This document shows, one piece after another, positions 9,500 to 15,685 of a stretch of 64,000 bases of DNA. Each line of letters begins with the position of its first letter. The stretch's first letter is position 1. Made by a program: the position numbers and the translations under genes. Source of the stretch: Streptomyces sp. HNM0575 (GTDB lineage: Bacteria; Actinomycetota; Actinomycetes; Streptomycetales; Streptomycetaceae). The DNA is taken from NCBI RefSeq assembly GCF_012726265.1, contig NZ_JAASAG010000012.1, positions 242,865 to 306,864 of the forward strand. Direction: 5' to 3'. Below the pieces are notes generated by a model. It searched no databases, was not told where the DNA came from, and saw only the letters and a program-made list of their open reading frames with translations.

Positions 9500-10444
9500 A
9501 TGGAGCTCTTCCCGCCCCTGCCGCTCAGCGAGTGGCGGGACACCAAGGAGACCCTGCACCGTTTCGAGCAGCTCATCGGCAAGATCCGTCTCACGTCGAG
9601 CACCCGCCGCAACCACTGGTGGAACGTGCCGTTCCATGTCACCGGACGCGGCATCACGACCCGGCCGATGGGCCAGTCCGACGGCAACCCCGTCTACACC
9701 ATCGACTTCGACTTCGTGGACCACCAGCTCGTCGTCTCGACGCTCGACGGCACGGCCGTCTCCTTCCCCCTGCTCGGCCAGTCCGTGGCCTCCTTCCGCA
9801 GGCTCACCCTGGAGACCCTCGCCGACCTCGGCATCCACGCCGAGATCCCGCACCCCGAGCCCTTCGACCTGGCGGACTCCTCCAGGCCCTTCGCGCAGGA
9901 CACCGAGCACGCCGCGTACGACCCCGAACACGCCAACCGCTACTGGCAGGTCCTCAGCCAAGTCGCCCTGGTGCTGGAGGAGTTCGCCGCGCGCTTCTCG
10001 GGGAAGTCCAGCCCGGTGCACCACTTCTGGCACACGTTCGACATCGCGCACACCCGCTTCTCCGGGCGGCACGTCGAGCAGTCGGCGCAGACCGATCCCG
10101 TGACGCGCGAGGCGTACTCACAGGAAGTGACCAGCTTCGGCTTCTGGTTCGGGGACGACTCCTTCGCGGAGCCCGCCTTCTACGCGTACGCGGCTCCCGA
10201 GCCGGACGGCCTCGAACTGGAGCCGCTGAGCCCGCCGGCGGCGCGCTGGGCCACGCAGAACGGCAGCCACCTCGCGCTGCTGCGCTACGAGGACGTACGC
10301 GAACTCCCCGATCCGCGCGGTGCGGTGCTCGACTTCTACGAGAGCGCCTACCGCGCGGCGGCCGCACGGGCCGACTGGGACATCGACGCGTTCAGCAGCC
10401 CCGGCGGGGTCACGGACCCGCGGCTGGCAGTGCAGCACCGCTGA
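9500..10444 (+). CDS. DUF5996 family protein
   Basis: This 314-residue soluble protein matches the DUF5996 pattern I know from actinobacteria (LPLSEWRDTKETLHRFEQLIGKIRL near the N-terminus, conserved HWWNVPF, and a late block SFGFWFGDDSF.EPAFYAYA). No transmembrane segment or signal peptide is visible. Several conserved Trp, His and Tyr residues suggest an enzyme, but the reaction is unknown. The ATG at 9500 follows aggaaggggg; an upstream in-frame extension is low-complexity. It is divergent from the MFS exporter. Confidence 0.82.
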   Translation: MELFPPLPLSEWRDTKETLHRFEQLIGKIRLTSSTRRNHWWNVPFHVTGRGITTRPMGQSDGNPVYTIDFDFVDHQLVVSTLDGTAVSFPLLGQSVASFRRLTLETLADLGIHAEIPHPEPFDLADSSRPFAQDTEHAAYDPEHANRYWQVLSQVALVLEEFAARFSGKSSPVHHFWHTFDIAHTRFSGRHVEQSAQTDPVTREAYSQEVTSFGFWFGDDSFAEPAFYAYAAPEPDGLELEPLSPPAARWATQNGSHLALLRYEDVRELPDPRGAVLDFYESAYRAAAARADWDIDAFSSPGGVTDPRLAVQHR

Positions 10445-10479
10445 TCCGCGCGGGGCGCCCGTGCCGGTGGCGCGGGCGG

Positions 10480-10511
10480 TGACCGGACCGGACCGGACCG
10501 GACCGGACCGT
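10480..10511. repeat. Short tandem repeat (GGACC)n
   Basis: About six head-to-tail copies of the pentamer ggacc lie between two convergent genes. It is a simple sequence repeat with no visible coding function. Confidence 0.85.
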
Positions 10512-10591
10512 GCCGGGGCACCGCGGTGACGTATCGCGGTGACGTACTGCGGTGGCCCGGCCCGGAGTTGGGCCTTGGTGCGGCCGGTGCC

Positions 10592-10954
10592 TCAGTGCAG
10601 CTGCCGCTCCCAGTCCGCGGGGACCTTGCCCTCGGGGCCCGGAGTCGGCTGCGTACGCGGATGCGACGTGGGCGGGGCCATCTCCGGGCCGTCGTAGAGC
10701 TGCTCGGTCTCCGCGTTCCAGAACCACTCCTCGTCCGGCTCGAAGCTGGTCAGAAAGGGGTGGCTCGCCTGGCGGGCGTGCATCGTGGCGTGCTGCCCGG
10801 GCGAGGAGTCGCAGCAGCCGATGTGGCCGCACGCCGCGCAGCGCCGCAGATGGAACCACCACCCCGGGCCGTCGCCCGCGGAGCACTCCACACACCCCGT
10901 GCCGCTCGGCGGCGCGGAGGGGTCGATGCCGGGGATGCCGTCCTGCTGTGCCAT
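10592..10954 (-). CDS. Stand-alone UBP-type zinc-finger protein
   Basis: This 120-residue protein is almost entirely a ubiquitin-hydrolase-type (UBP) zinc finger. It has CVEC near residue 20, then CAACGHIGCCDSS, then HATMHARQASHP, with the aromatic FEPDEEWFWN following. In eukaryotes this fold binds the ubiquitin C-terminus. In actinobacteria it occurs as a single small protein of unknown partner. Start ATG at 10954. It is convergent with DUF5996 and followed upstream by a 397-bp gap. Confidence 0.85.
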   Translation of the reverse strand: MAQQDGIPGIDPSAPPSGTGCVECSAGDGPGWWFHLRRCAACGHIGCCDSSPGQHATMHARQASHPFLTSFEPDEEWFWNAETEQLYDGPEMAPPTSHPRTQPTPGPEGKVPADWERQLH

Positions 10955-11351
10955 GCGCAGCCACCTCTCGCCAGGCCCCCCTTGACGCCTCGGAACCTCG
11001 CCGGGCCGCGGGACGGGCCGTAGCCGTGGCCGTCACACCATCGGGCGGCAGCGGACGCCGGCGACGCCGAACGCCTCGGACAACGCCGACGGAACCGACG
11101 GCACTTGTGAGCGGAGCCCGAAGCCCCGATCGGAACCCGAAGCCCTTACCGGAACCCGAAGCCCCGCGGCCGGACAACCGCCAGCGTAAGCAGCACGCAC
11201 GCCACCGGCACCTCGGAAGCCCGCGAGAGCGCCGGACAGCGCAACGGCGCCGCGGGCTGCGCGTGAGCGAGCGCGCGCGTGGGGCCGGGCCCGTACACAG
11301 CACGCACGCCGCACACAGCACGTGCGCGGCGTACACACCCCCTTGTGCGGC
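10955..11351. other. Gene-free stretch with short direct repeats
   Basis: I see no supported gene. Positions about 11115-11166 carry three imperfect copies of ggaacccgaagccc, and 11285-11330 carry acacagcac-type repeats. It should include the promoter of the zinc-finger gene and the terminator of the membrane-protein gene, but I cannot place them. Confidence 0.6.
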
Positions 11352-11651
11352 TCAGCCGAGCAGGCCGCCGTGCGCCATCCCGAGGTAGAACCCGAAGGCC
11401 GCACCGCCCAGCCCGATGATCAGCGCGAAGCGCTCGCCGGTGGTGGCGGAGATGAACTGGCCCCATGCCCCCGTGACGATCCCCGCCAGACCCGTCCAGG
11501 CGCTGAGCACATGCAGCCCGCCCGAGAAGGCGGTGGCGAAGGCGATCACGCCCAGCAGCACCGTCACCGCCGCGAGTGAACTCTCCAGCGGGTGCGCCTT
11601 GCTGTCGTCGAGGAGAAGGGAGACCGGGTTGTGCCGTACTGCCTGTGCCAT
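11352..11651 (-). CDS. Small three-TM membrane protein, unknown function
   Basis: This 99-residue protein begins MAQAVRHNPVSLLLDDSKAHPLESS and then has hydrophobic segments AAVTVLLGVIAFATAF, GLAGIVTGAWGQFISAT and FALIIGLGGAAFGFYLGMAHGGL. The start at 11651 is preceded by a strong aggaggt. It is divergent from the ribosomal-protein operon. A small membrane protein in this position is conserved in Streptomyces; no function is known to me. Confidence 0.8.
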   Translation of the reverse strand: MAQAVRHNPVSLLLDDSKAHPLESSLAAVTVLLGVIAFATAFSGGLHVLSAWTGLAGIVTGAWGQFISATTGERFALIIGLGGAAFGFYLGMAHGGLLG

Positions 11652-11830
11652 GCGGCACCTCCTGACAGGGGCCGGCATCGGCGGCGCCCTCGTGACGCCG
11701 CTCACACCGATGCGTCCAGGTTGCGGCGACTTGCCCCCGGATTTCAACCGGAAGGCCCAAGCCGGGTACGCTGAACGGTCTGCACCCGCCGCCCCGTAGC
11801 GAGCGGCGGACGTGCGGAGCGCATCACGAA

Positions 11831-11882
11831 CCTCCTGCCACGGAACGACCGTGGCCGCGAGTCCGAAGGAGGTGGGTTCCAC
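11831..11882 (+). promoter_or_regulatory. Putative S6:S18-binding leader of rpsF mRNA
   Basis: The leader folds as an outer stem CCTCCT (11831-11836) with AGGAGG (11867-11872), which is the rpsF Shine-Dalgarno, and an inner hairpin GCCACGG / CCGTGGC with loop AACGA (11837-11855). Unpaired CCG trinucleotides lie at 11855-11857 and 11863-11865, just before the Shine-Dalgarno. The known S6:S18 autoregulatory leader uses a bulged CCG near the rpsF start. The match is structural, read by eye. Confidence 0.65.
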
Positions 11883-12173
11883 ATGCGTCACTACGAGGTG
11901 ATGGTGATCCTCGACCCCGATCTCGAAGAGCGTGCGATCTCCCCGCTCATCGAGAACTTCCTCTCCGTCGTCCGCGACGGCAAGGGCAAGGTCGAGAAGG
12001 TCGACACCTGGGGCCGTCGCCGGCTCTCCTACGAGATCAACAAGAAGCCCGAGGGCATCTACTCGGTCATCGACGTCCAGGCCGAGCCTGCGACCGTCAA
12101 GGAGCTCGACCGCCAGATGAATCTGAACGAGTCGGTCCTGCGGACCAAGGTTCTGCGCCCCGCCGCCCACTGA
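11883..12173 (+). CDS. rpsF: 30S ribosomal protein S6
   Basis: This 96-residue protein of the small-subunit platform pairs with S18. It begins MRHYEVMVILDPDLEE and carries the canonical WGRRRLSYEINKKPEGIYSVIDV block. The ATG at 11883 follows AAGGAGG, which is sequestered in a leader hairpin. It is first in the rpsF-ssb-rpsR-rplI operon conserved across bacteria. Confidence 0.98.
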   Translation: MRHYEVMVILDPDLEERAISPLIENFLSVVRDGKGKVEKVDTWGRRRLSYEINKKPEGIYSVIDVQAEPATVKELDRQMNLNESVLRTKVLRPAAH

Positions 12174-12351
12174 GGCTTCGGCACAGGGGCACCGAGGACG
12201 GGCACAGCCCGTACACCGGTCCAGGACACACCGAGTACGCGCCGAGCAGCAGCGAGCCACGGCATGTGGCACGAGCCGCAAGGCAACAGGCCGCAAGGCA
12301 CAGGCCACCAGAAGCCACAAGCAGCCAGCAGCACCCGCCGAGAGGTACCCC

Positions 12352-12906
12352 ATGGCAGGCGAGACCGTCATCACGGTCGTCGGCAATCTCGTCGACGACC
12401 CCGAGCTGCGCTTCACCCCCTCCGGTGCGGCGGTCGCGAAGTTCCGCGTCGCGTCCACGCCCCGCACCTTCGACCGCCAGACCAACGAGTGGAAGGACGG
12501 CGAGAGCCTCTTCCTGACCTGCTCGGTCTGGCGGCAGGCGGCGGAGAACGTCGCCGAGTCCCTCACCAAGGGCACGCGGGTCGTCGTACAGGGGCGTCTC
12601 AAGCAGCGCTCGTACGAGGACCGCGAGGGCATCAAGCGCACGGTCTACGAGCTGGACGTCGACGAGGTCGGCGCCAGCCTGCGCAACGCCACCGCCAAGA
12701 TCACCAAGACCAGCGGACGAGGCGGCCAGGGCGGCGGCTTCGGCGGCGGTCAGGGTGGCGGCGGCTGGGGCGGCCAGGGTGGCGGCAGCCAGCAGGGCGG
12801 CGGCGCACCCGCGGGCGACCCGTGGGCCACCGGCGCACCGGCCGGCGGCGGAGGCGGCTGGGGCGGAGGCTCCGGCGGCGGCTACTCGGACGAGCCCCCC
12901 TTCTGA
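12352..12906 (+). CDS. ssb: Single-stranded DNA-binding protein
   Basis: This 184-residue SSB has an OB fold in residues 1-115 (GETVITVVGNLVDDPELRFTPSGAAVAKFRVA, then FLTCSVWRQAAENVAESLTKGTRVVVQGRL). A Gly/Gln-rich disordered linker follows, ending in the acidic hydrophobic tip DEPPF that binds partner proteins. It is the replication SSB encoded in the ribosomal operon. Start ATG at 12352 after gagagg. Confidence 0.97.
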   Translation: MAGETVITVVGNLVDDPELRFTPSGAAVAKFRVASTPRTFDRQTNEWKDGESLFLTCSVWRQAAENVAESLTKGTRVVVQGRLKQRSYEDREGIKRTVYELDVDEVGASLRNATAKITKTSGRGGQGGGFGGGQGGGGWGGQGGGSQQGGGAPAGDPWATGAPAGGGGGWGGGSGGGYSDEPPF

Positions 12907-13014
12907 CCCGACGCGCACGCGCGCACCGGGCCGGAAGGCCGCCCGCGGAGCGATCGCGGCCGGCCGGGCGGGCTCAGACAGCTGCACACTTCTTGAATCA
13001 AAACGGAGAGAGAC

Positions 13015-13251
13015 ATGGCGAAGCCGCCTGCTCGCAAGCCCAAGAAGAAGGTTTGCGTGTTCTGCAAGGAGAAGATCAACTACGTCGACTACAAGGACAC
13101 GAACCTGCTGCGGAAGTTCATCTCCGACCGCGGCAAGATCCGTGCCCGCCGGGTCACCGGCAACTGCACCCAGCACCAGCGCGACGTCGCCACGGCCGTG
13201 AAGAACAGCCGTGAGATGGCGCTGCTCCCCTACACCTCGACCGCTCGATAA
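13015..13251 (+). CDS. rpsR: 30S ribosomal protein S18 (zinc-ribbon type)
   Basis: This 78-residue protein starts MAKPPARKPKKKVCVFCKEK and ends in the conserved REMALLPYTSTAR. The CxxC near residue 15 and a later Cys (TGNCTQHQ) retain the metal-binding type of S18. Actinobacteria often have a second, Cys-free paralogue expressed when zinc is low; this one is the zinc form. It lies between ssb and rplI. Confidence 0.97.
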   Translation: MAKPPARKPKKKVCVFCKEKINYVDYKDTNLLRKFISDRGKIRARRVTGNCTQHQRDVATAVKNSREMALLPYTSTAR

Positions 13252-13269
13252 GGGAAGGGTGACCGACAG

Positions 13270-13716
13270 ATGAAGATCATCCTGACCAACGAGGTGTCCG
13301 GGCTCGGTGCCGCGGGCGACGTCGTCGAGGTCCGCGACGGGTACGCCCGCAACTACCTGATCCCGCGCCGCGTCGCCATCCGGTGGACCAAGGGCGGAGA
13401 GAAGGACGTCGAGCAGATCCGCCGCGCCCGCAAGATCCACGAGATCGCCACCATCGAGCAGGCCAACGAGGTCAAGACCCGGCTCGAGGGCGTCAACGTG
13501 CGTCTGAAGGTGCGGGCCGGCGACCAGGGCCGGCTCTTCGGCTCCGTCACCCCGGCTGACATCGCCGGCGCCGTCAAGGACGCGGGCGGACCGGAGATCG
13601 ACAAGCGCCGCATCGAGGTGGGTTCGCCCATCAAGACCCTCGGCTCCCACCAGGTCTCGGTCCGGCTGCACGCCGAGGTCGCGGCCAAGGTGGACATCGA
13701 GGTACTCGCCGGCTGA
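13270..13716 (+). CDS. rplI: 50S ribosomal protein L9
   Basis: This 148-residue protein has the N-terminal RNA-binding lobe (MKIILTNEVSGLGAAGDVVEVRDGYARNYLIPR), the long connecting helix, and the C-terminal lobe (GRLFGSVTPADIAGAVKDAGG). The gap to rpsR is 18 bp. It is the last gene of the operon, with a strong terminator downstream. Confidence 0.98.
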   Translation: MKIILTNEVSGLGAAGDVVEVRDGYARNYLIPRRVAIRWTKGGEKDVEQIRRARKIHEIATIEQANEVKTRLEGVNVRLKVRAGDQGRLFGSVTPADIAGAVKDAGGPEIDKRRIEVGSPIKTLGSHQVSVRLHAEVAAKVDIEVLAG

Positions 13717-13745
13717 CCACGCGTCAGCCGGCACGGCACGCACGG

Positions 13746-13776
13746 AGGGCCGTACTCCCGCGAGGGGTACGGCCCT
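13746..13776. terminator. Terminator of the rpsF-rplI operon
   Basis: AGGGCCGTA and TACGGCCCT form a perfect stem with GC-rich inner pairing and a short loop, 30 bp past the rplI stop, followed by tccg. A convergent MATE gene lies beyond. Confidence 0.75.
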
Positions 13777-13857
13777 TCCGCATGCGGGCGCGGTCTTCCA
13801 CGGATACGGCGTCTCCGTACGTACGCAACCGCGCGCGGTCCGTGGACCGTTGGACGG

Positions 13858-15207
13858 TCAGTCCCGCACGGCTCCCGTGACCACCCACCGCCCGGAGCGG
13901 GCGCGCACCCAGAGCGTCACCAGCCGGACGCCCATCATCACGCCCGCGATCGTCCACCAGAGCGCCGTCAGACCGCCGCCCAGGGTGGGCACCAGCAGCG
14001 CCGCGGGTGCGAACACCGCGAGCGTCACCAGCATCGCCCCCGCCAGATACGGGCCGTCCCCGGCGCCCATCAGCACACCGTCCAGTACGAACACGGCTCC
14101 CGCCAACGGCTGCGTCAGCGCCACCACCAGCAGCGCGGGCGTCAGTTCGGCGATGACGGCACCGTCCGACGTGAACAGCGGCATGAAGAACGGCCGTGCC
14201 GCAACGACCAGCAATCCCAGCACCACGCCCGAGACGACGCCCCACTGCACCATCCGCCGGCACGCGGCCCGCGCCCCCGCCGCGTCCTCTCCGCCCAGAT
14301 AACGGCCGATGATCGCCTGCCCCGCGATCGCGATCGCGTCCAGCGCGAAGGCCAGCAACGACCAGAGGGTCAGGGCGATTTGATGGGCCGCGATGTCCGC
14401 GTCGCCCAGCCTGGCCGCGACCGCCGTGGCGATCATCAGCACCGCGCGCAGCGACAGCGTACGGATCAGCAGCGGCGCGCCCGCCTGCGCGCAGGCCCGT
14501 ATGCCCGCGGCGTCCGGACGCAGCGAAGCGCCGTGCCGCCTCGCGCCGCGCACCACCACGCACAGATACACAGTGGTCATCGACCACTGCGCCAGCACCG
14601 TGCCCCAGGCGGAGCCCGCGATGCCCAGCCCGAAGCCGTAGACCAGAAGCACGTTGAGCGCGGCGTTCGCGGAGAAGCCGCCGACCGCGACGTACAGCGG
14701 GGTGCGCGTGTCCTGTAGTCCGCGCAGCACGCCCGTCGCCGCGAGCACGACGAGCATGGCTGGGATGCCGAGCGCGCTGACGCGCAGATATGTCACCGCG
14801 TGCGGTGCCGCGGTCGCCGAGGCGCCGAAGAGGTCCACCAGCGCCGGTGCGGCGGGCAGCACCACCGCGATCACGGTGAGACCGAGCAGCAGGGCGAGCC
14901 AGATGCCGTCCATGCCCTGCCGGATGGCCGCGGGCAGATCGTCGGCGCCGACGCGGCGGGCCACGGCGGCGGTGGTGGCGTACGCGAGGAAGACGAAGAC
15001 GTTGACCCCGGTCTGGAGCAGCGCCGCCGCCACTCCGAGCCCCGCGAGCTGCGGTGTGCCCAAGTGCCCCACGATGGCGCTGTCCACCATGACGAAGAGG
15101 GGCTCGGCGACGAGGGCGCCGAAGGCGGGAAGGGCGAGCGCGACGATCTCACGGTCGTGGCGCCGCATCGTGGCACGCGTGGATGCGGTGTCGGTCGTCT
15201 CGCCCAT
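13858..15207 (-). CDS. MATE family efflux protein (DinF type)
   Basis: This protein of about 449 residues has 12 predicted membrane spans and is a cation-coupled multidrug/metabolite exporter by family. The N-terminal block REIVALALPAFGALVAEPLFVMVDSAIVGHLGTPQLAGLGVA is typical of DinF/NorM proteins, and PLYVAVGGFSANAALNVLLVYGFGLGIAGSAWGT is the second conserved block. Start ATG at 15207 is assumed; longer in-frame starts add no membrane span. It is convergent with rplI and divergent from dnaB, a position conserved in Streptomyces. Confidence 0.9.
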   Translation of the reverse strand: MGETTDTASTRATMRRHDREIVALALPAFGALVAEPLFVMVDSAIVGHLGTPQLAGLGVAAALLQTGVNVFVFLAYATTAAVARRVGADDLPAAIRQGMDGIWLALLLGLTVIAVVLPAAPALVDLFGASATAAPHAVTYLRVSALGIPAMLVVLAATGVLRGLQDTRTPLYVAVGGFSANAALNVLLVYGFGLGIAGSAWGTVLAQWSMTTVYLCVVVRGARRHGASLRPDAAGIRACAQAGAPLLIRTLSLRAVLMIATAVAARLGDADIAAHQIALTLWSLLAFALDAIAIAGQAIIGRYLGGEDAAGARAACRRMVQWGVVSGVVLGLLVVAARPFFMPLFTSDGAVIAELTPALLVVALTQPLAGAVFVLDGVLMGAGDGPYLAGAMLVTLAVFAPAALLVPTLGGGLTALWWTIAGVMMGVRLVTLWVRARSGRWVVTGAVRD

Positions 15208-15685
15208 GGGTTCGATCCAAGCATCCACAGGTAATGACTGCAAGTGGCTTTCGTCTATTACGTAGGCGGGGGCTCGCGTGCATGTGCGGCAACCCTGGGT
15301 CAAGGTGCGTAACGATCCGGATCCGGGCGCCGACTTTTTTCCCCGCACAGGCGGTGGACGCCGTAGTGACAGGTCAGGGGTGTGGCGGAGGGCGGGGGCG
15401 GTACTTCTCCACAGCGCTGTCCCCCGGGCCGTGCACAGCTTTCGCGGTCTTCTCCACAGAAACTCGAGGCCTGTCCACATCACCCTGTGGATAACAAGAT
15501 TGGCTGAGGCCTCCCGCAGCCATAACGTTGGTCCCCGCCCGCCGCGCGAACCCCTCGTCAACTCCGTTGATCCGACGCGCCGATGAACAGTCGGGCCGCC
15601 ATTGTCAGAGCCGTGCCGTAAGAAAGAGGGGCACTGCGGTCAGGTCCGATCGTGCGCGATCACCGGACGGGGAGGAGGTGGACGC
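15208..15685. other. Long intergenic region upstream of dnaB
   Basis: This 478-bp gap has no supported gene. It contains the cluster of DnaA-box-like 9-mers at 15405-15494 and the dnaB Shine-Dalgarno (ggaggagg) near 15671. A gtaggcggggg tract and a T-run (actttttt) at about 15332 are also visible. Confidence 0.7.
15405..15494. promoter_or_regulatory. DnaA-box cluster upstream of dnaB
   Basis: Four 9-mers resemble the Streptomyces DnaA box TTGTCCACA: TTCTCCACA at 15405-15413 and 15450-15458, CTGTCCACA at 15471-15479, and a perfect TTATCCACA on the minus strand at 15486-15494. The last two are only 6 bp apart. Confidence 0.65.

Noticed and set aside
10480..10511. (GGACC)n as a terminator
   Set aside because: It is a direct repeat without inverted symmetry.
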